From positions 1 to 28,116 of the forward strand of contig JAFGQJ010000102.1 in NCBI GenBank assembly GCA_016935715.1: DNA of 28,116 nt. Direction: 5' to 3'. Origin of the DNA: Spirochaetales bacterium. Its GTDB lineage: Bacteria > Spirochaetota > Spirochaetia > SZUA-6 > DRHE01. A model generated the notes under the pieces. That model saw only the letters and a list, made by a program, of their open reading frames with translations, was not told the DNA's origin and searched no databases. Positions within the stretch are counted from its first letter, which is position 1. Each line of letters begins with the position of its first letter. Positions 1 to 6,858 of the stretch are shown piece by piece. Both the position numbers and the translations under genes were made by a program.

Positions 1-62
1 GACCGCTGCACCTGTTCGACCGGCGCCTGTACGGCGGATCCCTGCTGCTGTTCTACCGGTAG
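1..62 (+). CDS. 3' end of an unidentified upstream gene (partial)
   Basis: Reading from base 3, the frame gives about 19 codons ending in HLFDRRLYGGSLLLFYR and a TAG stop at 60-62. The mix of hydrophobic and charged residues looks like a real protein C-terminus, and the other two forward frames give Cys/Thr-rich or otherwise implausible peptides. The gene itself lies outside the window and I do not recognise its family. The promoter of the ABC transporter operon begins 20 bases after the stop, so this gene is probably not part of that operon. Confidence 0.5.
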   Translation, partial: PLHLFDRRLYGGSLLLFYR

Positions 63-81
63 GCTTGATTACCCCGGACAC

Positions 82-110
82 TTGACTGCCGGTATGACGT
101 GAACTATCAT
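82..110 (+). promoter_or_regulatory. Sigma-70-type promoter of the ABC importer operon
   Basis: TTGACT at 82-87 and TATCAT at 105-110 are separated by 17 bases. Each box matches the consensus at five of six positions. Transcription would start near 117, giving a leader of about 115 bases before the binding-protein gene. The call rests on sequence match only. Confidence 0.7.
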
Positions 111-123
111 TTGGTACAGGTTC

Positions 124-173
124 CCTCTATCGGCCGCTTGATTGAATAGGCGCTGACGTTGGCGGGATAGAGG
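124..173 (+). promoter_or_regulatory. Leader stem-loop upstream of the binding-protein gene
   Basis: CCTCTATC at 124-131 is perfectly complementary to GATAGAGG at 166-173. After a two-base bulge, CCGC (134-137) also pairs with GCGG (162-165). The stem starts about seven bases after the predicted transcription start and has no T-run after it, so it is not a simple terminator. It could be a 5' stabilising hairpin or part of a regulatory leader. I recognise no known riboswitch class. Confidence 0.5.
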
Positions 174-232
174 ACTGATGAGCCTGGAGAGTCTGAGGCT
201 TACAGTTGAATTTTTGAAGGAGGAGGCAATCT

Positions 233-1264
233 ATGAAAAGGAAATGGGGGCGCCTGGGTATTCTGCTCTGCGCAATGACGGTGGTTCCAGCAGCCGTGTT
301 CGCCACGGGCTCGGAAGAAACCCCTGGGGTGACAACCCCAGCGAGTCAGGAGCTGGAGAGCAGCGTGGCCACGTACATGAGCATAACCGCTATCGAGCCG
401 GTTCTGGATGCATTCCAGGCAAAGACCGGGGTCAAAGCGGAAAACACCCGGGTATCGACCGCGAGATTCGTCTCAACCGTGCTCACGGAGTTCGAAGCAG
501 GGAAACTCCAGGCAGATGTCCTGCAGGCGCCACTGCCGGTGCTGGAAATCCTCAAGGAACAAGGGGTGATCGCTCCTTTCCTCCCGAAAGCGGTCGCCGA
601 CTATCCGGACTGGGCCAAGCGCGACGGGATCTATCTTTTCGGCATAGAATACGTAGGGCTCATCTACAACACGGAGCTCGTGAAACCGGAAGACGCTCCG
701 AGACGGTACGAAGATCTGACCGATCCGAAATGGAAAAACCAGATAGTAATGGCAAATCCCGAGAGTCATGCAACGACTATCGGATGGCTCATAGGACTGA
801 AAGAAAATGTATTCGCAACCGAGGCGGAATGGAGGAACTTCCTGCGCGGCCTTGCAGCCAACAATCCCATGTTCGTGGCATCCTTCGGCCCCACTCCGGC
901 GCCAATCGAGAGCGGAGAGAAGAAAATCGGCATTTCAATGCCCAAATACATCATCACCAAAGCCCCCGCGCCGCTCGACTGGGCGAGAGTCGAGAATCAG
1001 CCGTTGATGGGAACGCCCCGTGCCATCGCTATGACCTCCAAGGCGCCGAATCCGCGAGCAGCCGAAGCCTTCATGGAATACTGGCTGTCGGACGAGGCGA
1101 TGTCGATCCTGGCCCGGGATGTCGGAGAATACGTCCTTGCGCCGGGAGTCTTTCCGCCGATAGACGGGATGGACAAGGCGAACGTGATCCCCATCCGCGA
1201 GCTCTCCGATGAAGAAATCGTGAAGTGGGGCGCGGAATTCAAGGAGATTTTCGCCGTCAAATAG
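233..1264 (+). CDS. Periplasmic substrate-binding protein of an iron(III)-type ABC importer
   Basis: The 343-residue product should be exported and deliver a small ligand to the permease encoded downstream. Residues 1-24 form a signal peptide with a basic MKRK start, a hydrophobic core and a VFA ending suited to signal peptidase I. No lipobox Cys follows; the mature protein would begin TGSEE, a start common in spirochaete binding proteins. The body resembles the AfuA/FutA group, with a YNTELV segment and an APRRYEDLTDPKWK segment typical of that fold. The paired Tyr that binds ferric iron in FbpA-type proteins is not visible near the C-terminus, so the ligand is uncertain and could be an organic or phosphonate compound. 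A strong AAGGAGGAGG site at 217-226 supports the ATG at 233. Confidence 0.85.
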   Translation: MKRKWGRLGILLCAMTVVPAAVFATGSEETPGVTTPASQELESSVATYMSITAIEPVLDAFQAKTGVKAENTRVSTARFVSTVLTEFEAGKLQADVLQAPLPVLEILKEQGVIAPFLPKAVADYPDWAKRDGIYLFGIEYVGLIYNTELVKPEDAPRRYEDLTDPKWKNQIVMANPESHATTIGWLIGLKENVFATEAEWRNFLRGLAANNPMFVASFGPTPAPIESGEKKIGISMPKYIITKAPAPLDWARVENQPLMGTPRAIAMTSKAPNPRAAEAFMEYWLSDEAMSILARDVGEYVLAPGVFPPIDGMDKANVIPIRELSDEEIVKWGAEFKEIFAVK

Positions 1265-1347
1265 GCTTTGGAAAGTATGTGCTCGAGTCAATCGCCCTCC
1301 ATGCATCGTGGATGGTTGAGCTCGGTAACTACCCCCAAATGGCTTTG

Positions 1348-1366
1348 AGCCGGCTGTATGCCGGCT
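1348..1366 (+). promoter_or_regulatory. GC-rich hairpin between binding-protein and ATPase genes
   Basis: AGCCGGC at 1348-1354 pairs perfectly with GCCGGCT at 1360-1366 around a five-base loop. There is no T-run. In binding-protein importer operons such as malEFG, a hairpin at this place protects the upstream mRNA segment so that the binding protein outnumbers the membrane parts. The same role is inferred here. Confidence 0.5.
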
Positions 1367-1409
1367 GCGAGCAGGAAGTACGGTCATACCACACCCACAG
1401 GACGCAGCT

Positions 1410-2483
1410 ATGGAAATCCGGATAGAAGGATTGAAGAAGTACTATCATTCCGAGGGAAAAACCATAAAAGCCCTCGACGGTGTCGATCTAACGATACCGG
1501 CGAACAGGATATTCACCCTATTGGGTCCCAGCGGATGCGGGAAAACCACCCTTCTTCGATGTATAGTGGGCCTCGAAACCCCGGACGAAGGGGAGATCCG
1601 TATTGGAGATACCACGGTCCTGTCGACCCAAAAGAACATCTATGTACCGACTGAAAACCGGGGACTGGGCATGGTCTTTCAGACCTACGCCATCTGGCCC
1701 CATATGAACGTCTTCAACAACGTGGCCTATCCGCTCCAGAATCGAAAGCTGCCCGGCAAAGAGATTCGCAAGCGGGTCGAGAAGACACTGAAGTTCGTCC
1801 AGCTCGAAGGATTGGAGCAGCGTCCCGCCTCCAGGCTTTCAGGAGGCCAGCAGCAGAGGGTGGCCCTTGCCCGGGCACTCGTCGCCGAGCCGGAAGTGAT
1901 TCTGTTCGATGAGCCGCTGTCGAACCTCGACGCAAAGCTGCGGGAGGAAACCCGGAAAGAACTGCGCACTTTCCTGAGCGGGCTCGAAATCACCGCGGTC
2001 TACGTGACCCACGACCGCATCGAAGCCCTTGCGCTGTCGGACACCATCGGCGTCATGCGTGCCGGCAGCATCATAGAAATCGGCACGCCGAAGAAGATCT
2101 ACTTCGATGCCGATCACCAGTTCGTTGCGGACTTCATCGGACGGGCGAACCTGATACGCTCGACTGTAATCTCCCAGGATACCGAGGCGACGGTCGTCGA
2201 CTCCGGTATCGGACGGATCATCTGCCACAAGCGCGATTTCCCGCAAGGGGGCGAGGTCATCCTGTGCATCCGGCCGGAGTTTATCAATCTGGACACACAG
2301 CAGCGAAACGTGATCAGCGGCATCCTGGAGACGATGATCTTCGTGGGAGACGCCTACGAAGGAGAAATCCGCGTGGGCGAAGAGCTTCTCATGGTGAAGC
2401 TCGCACCGAACACCCAATTGGAAGAAGGTGCCCAGGTCGATTTCAGTATCAGCCCCGAACACTGCCTTCTGGTATCGCTTTAG
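1410..2483 (+). CDS. ABC importer ATP-binding protein
   Basis: This 357-residue cytoplasmic ATPase powers the importer. All nucleotide-binding elements are intact: Walker A GPSGCGKT at 39-46, Q-loop Gln91, signature LSGGQ at 143-147, Walker B VILFDE at 163-168 and switch His201. The segment after the switch reads THDRIEALALSD, where most homologues have THDQ. Residues from about 260 to the end form the extra TOBE-type regulatory domain seen in the sugar/polyamine/iron (CUT1, PotA, FbpC) branch, which agrees with the FbpC-like length. It follows the binding-protein gene by 145 bases and precedes the permease by 16. No exact Shine-Dalgarno is obvious; the upstream hairpin and weak site suggest lower translation than the binding protein. 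Confidence 0.92.
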   Translation: MEIRIEGLKKYYHSEGKTIKALDGVDLTIPANRIFTLLGPSGCGKTTLLRCIVGLETPDEGEIRIGDTTVLSTQKNIYVPTENRGLGMVFQTYAIWPHMNVFNNVAYPLQNRKLPGKEIRKRVEKTLKFVQLEGLEQRPASRLSGGQQQRVALARALVAEPEVILFDEPLSNLDAKLREETRKELRTFLSGLEITAVYVTHDRIEALALSDTIGVMRAGSIIEIGTPKKIYFDADHQFVADFIGRANLIRSTVISQDTEATVVDSGIGRIICHKRDFPQGGEVILCIRPEFINLDTQQRNVISGILETMIFVGDAYEGEIRVGEELLMVKLAPNTQLEEGAQVDFSISPEHCLLVSL

Positions 2484-2499
2484 AAGCGGTTTATCTGCA

Positions 2500-4203
2500 A
2501 TGGCTAGAAAACATACCAAGCTGACACTTGCGCTGATTATCATCGTCGGATTCCTTACGGTCTGTCCGGTCGTCATGCTGGTGCTCGGCAGTTTTTCCAA
2601 AGGCTTGGGAGCCGTTGGGTCCTTCACCCTGGAGAAGTACATCTCCGTATATACCGATCCCGCATTCGCGGAGGTAATCGGAAACACGGTTATTTTTGTG
2701 ATGGGCTCTGCGGCGTTTGCCACGGTCCTTGCTCTGTTTCTGGCTTATCTGAACAACAGGACGGATATCCCATTCAAGTTTCTCTTCAAAATACTGTCGG
2801 TCATACCGATGATGATTCCGCACGTCCTGTTTTCGGTAAGCTGGGCTTTGCTGTTGAATCCCTCGAACGGAATTCTGAACCTCGTGGTCGGGCAGCTTTT
2901 CAACCTGGAGAACACGCCCTTCAATGTCTATACGATCTGGGGCATGATCCTCGTTGAAGGACTGCTCGACCTGCCGATAGCCTATCTCATCATCGCGCCG
3001 GCCATGGGATCCTTCGATGTATCCCTCGAGGAATCGTCCCGGGTCTGCGGAGGCGGCACCATCAAGACTCTCATCCGGATAACTCTCCCGGTACTGAGAC
3101 CCGCAATCCTTGCCTCGTTCATTCTGTGCATCGTCAGATGCCTTGCTTCCTTCGCCGTCCCGTCGGTGCTCGGCATGCCGGGAAGAATCTACGTGCTCTC
3201 CACCTTCATCTACCGGACCGTTTCCACGGGGTTCGTGGCAGACTACGGGAAGGCCGCGGCAATCGGCATGAGCATCCTGGTCACCTCGGTCGCGCTAATC
3301 TATCTGTACCGCTATCTCACCAGGTCTGGCGAAAAATACGTGACCGTCTCGAGCCGGGGGTTCAAACCGGCCATCATCGAGCTGAAAAGAGCGAAGTTTC
3401 CGCTCTTCGTCGTCTTGCTGATCCTCTCCCTTGTTCTCATCGTCCTTCCCGTGCTGGTGCTTCTGTATACGTCATTCGTCCCTTACTCCATGGTACCCAG
3501 CGTGCGGGCGTTCTCAATGATGGGATTGACGCACTGGAAGGCCGTGATGAGGGATCCGATTTCCCTGCTGTCCCTGAAAAACAGCCTGTTCCTCGGGGTC
3601 GTAGGGGCGACACTCGGCTGTATCCTATCGATTTTCGTTGCCTATATCATAGTCAAGGTCAAATCGAAGGCTTCCGGCATCCTCGAATCTCTGAGCTTCC
3701 TGTCGTTCTCCTTTCCCGGTATCGTAATAGGGGTCGGGTTCATGTGGTTCTTCGTGCGCACCCCGCTGTACGCCACCATCTGGGCGCTTCTGTTCGGATA
3801 CATCGCCACGTATCTGCCCTACGGGATACGTCCGCTCACCAGCGCGTTTATTCAGATACACAGCCACCTCGAGGAATCATCCACCGTCTGCGGCGCAAAA
3901 CTCTTCACCACCCTACGGCGGATTGTCATTCCGCTGCTCATTCCGGGCGTGGTTTCGGGCTGGGTCCTCATGGCAACGATGTTCTTCCGTGAACTCTCCC
4001 TGTCGGTCGTCCTGTCGCGGCCGGGTACGGAAGTGCTTGCTGTGCAGATACTCCGATTCGCCGAAGACGGACTGTGGGGCAGGCTCTCCGCGCTGGGGAT
4101 CATCATGATTTTCTTCTCGACCATAATGGTGGTAGCGGTTAACCTGATCGGATCGAAACTGCGGCCGGTGGAGAGCCGCAGCTCTGCGAAAAAGGCAACT
4201 TGA
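2500..4203 (+). CDS. ABC importer permease, two fused membrane domains (FbpB/AfuB type)
   Basis: The 567-residue inner-membrane protein forms the transport channel and contacts the ATPase. It contains two permease domains in one chain. Each carries the EAA loop: EESSRVCGGGTIKTLIRITLP at 177-197 and EESSTVCGAKLFTTLRRIVIP at 458-478, about 281 residues apart. Roughly twelve hydrophobic helices are visible, the first at 8-30 and the second half starting near 301. A fused double permease is typical of the ferric-iron and related importers, whereas most families use two separate subunits. I chose the ATG at 2500, 16 bases after the ATPase stop. It has no convincing Shine-Dalgarno, so it may depend on translational coupling; longer in-frame starts would overlap the ATPase gene. 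Confidence 0.88.
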   Translation: MARKHTKLTLALIIIVGFLTVCPVVMLVLGSFSKGLGAVGSFTLEKYISVYTDPAFAEVIGNTVIFVMGSAAFATVLALFLAYLNNRTDIPFKFLFKILSVIPMMIPHVLFSVSWALLLNPSNGILNLVVGQLFNLENTPFNVYTIWGMILVEGLLDLPIAYLIIAPAMGSFDVSLEESSRVCGGGTIKTLIRITLPVLRPAILASFILCIVRCLASFAVPSVLGMPGRIYVLSTFIYRTVSTGFVADYGKAAAIGMSILVTSVALIYLYRYLTRSGEKYVTVSSRGFKPAIIELKRAKFPLFVVLLILSLVLIVLPVLVLLYTSFVPYSMVPSVRAFSMMGLTHWKAVMRDPISLLSLKNSLFLGVVGATLGCILSIFVAYIIVKVKSKASGILESLSFLSFSFPGIVIGVGFMWFFVRTPLYATIWALLFGYIATYLPYGIRPLTSAFIQIHSHLEESSTVCGAKLFTTLRRIVIPLLIPGVVSGWVLMATMFFRELSLSVVLSRPGTEVLAVQILRFAEDGLWGRLSALGIIMIFFSTIMVVAVNLIGSKLRPVESRSSAKKAT

Positions 4204-4232
4204 CCCAAAACACCAGGTCGGCTTGTCTTTTC
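4194..4232 (+). terminator. Probable intrinsic terminator of the ABC importer operon
   Basis: Bases 4194-4205 can pair with 4216-4227 around a ten-base loop, with one mismatch and three G-U pairs. The stem is followed directly by TTTTC and a further T-run. It overlaps the permease stop codon. Stability is moderate, so termination may be partial. The position just before the tRNA promoter supports the call. Confidence 0.45.
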
Positions 4233-4262
4233 ATTTATCGATGAATATATTGTGCAGAGGTC

Positions 4263-4291
4263 TTTACAAAAGCAGCGAAATAGTGTAGGAT
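4263..4291 (+). promoter_or_regulatory. Promoter of tRNA-Thr
   Basis: TTTACA at 4263-4268 and TAGGAT at 4286-4291 are spaced by 17 bases, with a predicted start near 4298, about 40 bases before the mature tRNA. An AT-rich TATATATA stretch follows at about 4317-4324 and may help melting or be incidental. Confidence 0.6.
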
Positions 4292-4337
4292 ATTCGGCGG
4301 TCTTCGGCGTAATTCTATATATATAAAGGAATTAAAT

Positions 4338-4410
4338 GCCTCTGTAGCTCAGCTGGTAGAGCACCTCCATGGTAAGGAGGGGGTCATCGGTTCAATTCCG
4401 ATCGGAGGCT
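4338..4410 (+). tRNA. tRNA-Thr (anticodon GGT)
   Basis: The 73-base cloverleaf is complete. The acceptor stem is GCCTCTG (4338-4344) with CGGAGGC (4403-4409), containing one G-U pair, and the discriminator base is T. The anticodon stem is CCTCC/GGAGG (4364-4368, 4376-4380) with GGT at 4371-4373, which reads ACC and ACT threonine codons. The T-arm is ATCGG/CCGAT around TTCAATT. The 3' CCA is not encoded, so it must be added after transcription. Confidence 0.97.
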
Positions 4411-4428
4411 GGCAGAAAAAAATGGATT

Positions 4429-4494
4429 CCCCGAGCTGTTCTCCAGGCTCGCGGGGGTTGAGGGCTGTCCGGCGGCCGGAAAAAAACCCGCGAG
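4429..4494 (+). repeat. Overlapping inverted repeats between tRNA-Thr and the rpmG promoter
   Basis: Two hairpins share bases and cannot form together. CCCCGAGC (4429-4436) pairs with GCTC and GGGG (4447-4456, two-base bulge), while CTCGCGGG (4448-4455) pairs with CCCGCGAG (4487-4494). The second encloses a small TCCGG/CCGGA hairpin at 4468-4480. No T-run follows on the + strand, so an ordinary terminator is unlikely; the region may guide 3' processing of the tRNA transcript. Confidence 0.4.
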
Positions 4495-4529
4495 TTCGTG
4501 AAAATGGAGTCAATGCGAAAATTATGCCA

Positions 4530-4559
4530 TTGACACGAACGGGGGAATTTGATTATATT
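4530..4559 (+). promoter_or_regulatory. Strong promoter of the rpmG-secE-nusG-rpl-rpoBC cluster
   Basis: A perfect TTGACA at 4530-4535 is followed after 18 bases by TATATT at 4554-4559, five of six matches. The surrounding bases are AT-rich. Transcription would begin near 4566, leaving a short leader of about 24 bases with a GGAGGG ribosome site at 4574-4579. No other equally good promoter is seen until 15973. Confidence 0.78.
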
Positions 4560-4589
4560 TACTAACCGAATCGGGAGGGACAGTAACGG

Positions 4590-4766
4590 ATGGCAAAGGC
4601 GAAAGGGAAGACGGTCGAGCTCGTCGCTCTCCAGTGCACCGAGTGCGATCGGAGGAATTATACCACCAGCAAGAACAAGAGAAACATCCAGGGAAAGCTG
4701 GAATTCAGGAAGTACTGCAAGTTTGACCGAAAGCACACCCTGCATCGGGAAACAAAGATCAAGTAA
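4590..4766 (+). CDS. rpmG: Ribosomal protein L33
   Basis: This 58-residue protein of the large subunit was identified from its family pattern CTEC..NYTT.KNKRN..GKLEFRKYC..DRKHTLHRE. Cys16, Cys19 and Cys43 of the zinc knuckle are present, but the fourth position (residue 46), Cys in zinc-binding forms, is Asp here, so the site looks partly lost. GGAGGG lies ten bases before the ATG. It is the first gene after the main promoter, and tRNA-Trp starts 13 bases after its stop, an arrangement (rpmG, tRNA-Trp, secE, nusG) common in bacteria. Confidence 0.95.
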   Translation: MAKAKGKTVELVALQCTECDRRNYTTSKNKRNIQGKLEFRKYCKFDRKHTLHRETKIK

Positions 4767-4779
4767 GAGATTTCTGCTC

Positions 4780-4854
4780 AGGCCAGTAGCTCCAATTGGC
4801 TAGAGCGCCGGTCTCCAAAACCGGATGTTGCAGGTTCGAGTCCTGCCTGGCCTG
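4780..4854 (+). tRNA. tRNA-Trp (anticodon CCA)
   Basis: The acceptor stem is AGGCCAG (4780-4786) with CTGGCCT (4847-4853), and the discriminator base is G. The anticodon stem is CCGGT/ACCGG, with CCA at 4815-4817. The T-arm is GCAGG/CCTGC around TTCGAGT (4830-4846). No 3' CCA is encoded. It sits between rpmG and secE with no promoter of its own in view, so it must be cut out of the shared transcript, which would separate the rpmG mRNA from the downstream mRNA. Confidence 0.97.
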
Positions 4855-4904
4855 CTTCCTTTTTGCGACTCCGAATCTCGAAAGCTGCGAGTAGGGGGAA
4901 AGAG

Positions 4905-5084
4905 ATGAAGAAGATAATTCGATTCTTCAAAGAGAGCTTTGCGGAGCTCAAGAAGGTAACCTGGCCCAGCCGGGAGGAAGTGGCATCCTCGACGAAGGTG
5001 GTCCTGGTTTCGGTTATTCTCATCGCAGCCGTGCTGGGCATCCTGGATTTTCTCATCTTCCGGGGAATCGATCTGATTTTCTGA
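4905..5084 (+). CDS. secE: Preprotein translocase subunit SecE
   Basis: The 59-residue membrane protein clamps the SecY channel of the Sec translocon. It has the single-helix form: a short amphipathic start, the conserved ELKKVTWPSREE segment at 14-25 and one membrane helix at about 32-52. A TTG 42 bases upstream would add 14 residues unlike the family. The ATG at 4905 has a GGGGGA site at 4894-4899 at good distance and gives the usual length, so it is preferred. The gene lies between tRNA-Trp and nusG, its standard place. Confidence 0.93.
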   Translation: MKKIIRFFKESFAELKKVTWPSREEVASSTKVVLVSVILIAAVLGILDFLIFRGIDLIF

Positions 5085-5122
5085 CGCCGGCAGCAGTATC
5101 GAAGCACCGAAGGGCAAATGTA

Positions 5123-5677
5123 ATGGCAAAAGGCTGGTATGTAGTCCATACCTACTCGGGATATGAAAATAAAGTGCAGAAGCACGTCAACAAGCTCGTC
5201 GAAGACGGAACCCTGGCCGAGCACGTGTTCAACGTCAAGGTGCCGTCGGAGGACGTTGTGGAGGTACGGGACGGCAAACGGCGGGTGACTTCAAAGAAAT
5301 TCCTGCCCGGATACATCATGGTCGAGATGGACCTGCCGGACCACAACTGGAAGCAGATTTGCTCTGCGATTCGGCAGATCCCCGGCGTGACCGGGTTCGT
5401 GGGCTTCAATCGAAACCAGAAGCCTCAGGCCATAAGCGCCGAGGAGGCCCGGGAAGTGCTGCAACGCGCCGGAGAGATAAAGAGCGAAAAGGTTTTGAAG
5501 CCCAAGCAGACCTTCACCGAAGGGGAAACCGTGCGGATTACCGACGGGCCTTTCGACACCTTTACCGGCACGATCGAGGAGGTCAATCAGGAAAAGGGGA
5601 AGCTGCGGGTCATGGTGGGCATCTTTGGAAGATCGACGCCGGTGGAGCTGGATTTTCTTCAGGTCGAGAAAATCTAG
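5123..5677 (+). CDS. nusG: Transcription termination/antitermination factor NusG
   Basis: NusG binds RNA polymerase through its N-terminal domain and contacts Rho or ribosomal protein S10 through its KOW domain, so it couples transcription to translation or to termination. The 184-residue product begins AKGWYVVHTYSGYENKV, the typical N-terminal domain start (to about 110). The KOW domain lies at about 132-165 with EGETVRITDGPF and a GxxEEVN turn. Length is normal and no insertion is seen. The gene follows secE by 38 bases; the ribosome site (AAGGG at 5110-5114) is modest. Confidence 0.97.
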   Translation: MAKGWYVVHTYSGYENKVQKHVNKLVEDGTLAEHVFNVKVPSEDVVEVRDGKRRVTSKKFLPGYIMVEMDLPDHNWKQICSAIRQIPGVTGFVGFNRNQKPQAISAEEAREVLQRAGEIKSEKVLKPKQTFTEGETVRITDGPFDTFTGTIEEVNQEKGKLRVMVGIFGRSTPVELDFLQVEKI

Positions 5678-5732
5678 CGTTCATGGGAGTCTGCACTCAG
5701 CCATAGGCAGACGCTATCACCACGAACGGAGG
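5678..5732 (+). promoter_or_regulatory. Candidate L1-binding autoregulatory leader of rplK-rplA
   Basis: The 63-base nusG-rplK gap folds into two helices around an asymmetric internal loop. The lower helix is CGTTCATGG (5678-5686) with CCACGAACG (5720-5728), one A-C mismatch. The upper helix is GTCTGC (5689-5694) with GCAGAC (5707-5712). The left strand TGGGAG and the right strand CTATCACCA resemble the TGGGAG and ATACCA strands of the 23S rRNA site bound by protein L1. The rplK ribosome site GGAGG (5728-5732) abuts the stem. In E. coli and in methanogens L1 represses its own operon by binding such a mimic. Confidence 0.7.
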
Positions 5733-5740
5733 ATAAAAAA

Positions 5741-6175
5741 ATGGCAAAAAAGAAAATTGCAGCCATGATAAAGCTGCAGGTGCCGGCGGGCAAAGCGACC
5801 CCCGCACCGCCCGTGGGTCCCGCCCTGGGACCCCATGGGGTGTCTGCGCCCCAATTCGTTCAGCAATTCAACGATCGCACCAAGAACGTGGAGCCGGGTC
5901 TCCTGACTCCCGTGGTGGTCACGGTGTATGCGGACAAGAGCTTCACCTTCATCACCAAGACGCCCCCGGCGGCGGTGCTGATCAAGAAGGCCTGCGGCCT
6001 GGAGAAAGGGTCGTCGGTGCCGAACAAGGACAAGGTGGCGACCATCAAGGCGGAGCAGGTGCGATCGATCGCCGAGCAGAAAATGGCGGATCTGAATGCC
6101 ACGGACATCGAAGGGGCGATGCGGATCATCGCCGGAACGGCCCGAAGCATGGGCGTCACGGTGGAGGGTCTGTAA
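5741..6175 (+). CDS. rplK: Ribosomal protein L11
   Basis: L11 forms the base of the stalk at the GTPase-associated centre of the large subunit. It is needed for factor binding and, in many bacteria, for RelA activation. The 144 residues show the N-terminal PPVGPALGPHG signature (23-33), the flexible proline-rich linker at TPPA and an ordinary C-terminal RNA-binding domain with TVEGL at the end. Length is normal. A strong GGAGG site lies eight bases before the ATG, next to the candidate L1-binding leader. Its TAA overlaps the ATG of rplA by one base. Confidence 0.97.
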   Translation: MAKKKIAAMIKLQVPAGKATPAPPVGPALGPHGVSAPQFVQQFNDRTKNVEPGLLTPVVVTVYADKSFTFITKTPPAAVLIKKACGLEKGSSVPNKDKVATIKAEQVRSIAEQKMADLNATDIEGAMRIIAGTARSMGVTVEGL

Positions 6176-6855
6176 TGAAGAGGGGAAAGAAGTATCGGCA
6201 GACGCTCGAGAAGTACGATGCCGCAGAGCAGTACAACCTGGAGCAGGCCCTGGATCTGGTGAAGGATCTGTCCTATGCGAAGTTCGACGAAACGGTGGAA
6301 ATCGCCCTCAAGCTGAACGTCAAGGCCAAACACTCGATTCGCGACACCCTCGTGCTGCCCAACAGCTTTCGGGGTGAAAAGAAGATCCTGGTCTTCGCCA
6401 AGGGGGAGAAGGCGGAGGAGGCAAGGGAAGCGGGAGCCGCATACGTCGGAGACACGGATCTGGTCGAGAAGATCCAGGGCGGATGGCTCGATTTCGATGT
6501 GGCGGTAGCCACTCCGGATATGATGAAGGATGTGGGCAAGCTCGGCCCGATTTTGGGACGCCGCGGAATGATGCCCAATCCCAAGACCAAGACCGTCACC
6601 TTCGACATCAAGGACGCGATAGAAGAGGTGAAGAAGGGGCGCGTGGAGTTCCGGGGAGACAAGACCGGAGTGATTCATCTGCCCATCGGCAAGGTGTCCA
6701 TGGACAAGGAGAAGATCGCTGAAAATGCCAGGCTTCTGATCGACGAGGTGCAGCGGAAAAAACCGGCGGACATCAAAGGGGAGTTCATCAAATCGATCGC
6801 CGTATCCTCCACCATGGGACCGGGGATCATGGTGAATCCCAAGGAAAAGGCTTGA
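6175..6855 (+). CDS. rplA: Ribosomal protein L1
   Basis: L1 forms the mobile arm near the E site that moves deacylated tRNA, and in many organisms represses its own operon. The 226-residue product has the family signature GRRGMMPNPKTKTV at about 123-136 and a KxxxxHxPIGK segment (RGDKTGVIHLPIGK) in domain I. The ATG overlaps the rplK stop (TAATG), implying translational coupling, so a leader repressing rplK would also act on this gene. Length matches the family. Confidence 0.97.
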   Translation: MKRGKKYRQTLEKYDAAEQYNLEQALDLVKDLSYAKFDETVEIALKLNVKAKHSIRDTLVLPNSFRGEKKILVFAKGEKAEEAREAGAAYVGDTDLVEKIQGGWLDFDVAVATPDMMKDVGKLGPILGRRGMMPNPKTKTVTFDIKDAIEEVKKGRVEFRGDKTGVIHLPIGKVSMDKEKIAENARLLIDEVQRKKPADIKGEFIKSIAVSSTMGPGIMVNPKEKA

Positions 6856-6858
6856 GCT

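Noticed and set aside
178..1212. A 344-codon + strand frame overlapping the binding-protein gene
   Set aside because: It is Arg/Gly/Ser-rich without hydrophobic structure, while the overlapping frame has a signal peptide, family motifs and a strong ribosome site.
4863..4904. N-terminal extension of secE from TTG at 4863
   Set aside because: It begins nine bases after tRNA-Trp, has no ribosome site and no family counterpart; the ATG at 4905 has both.
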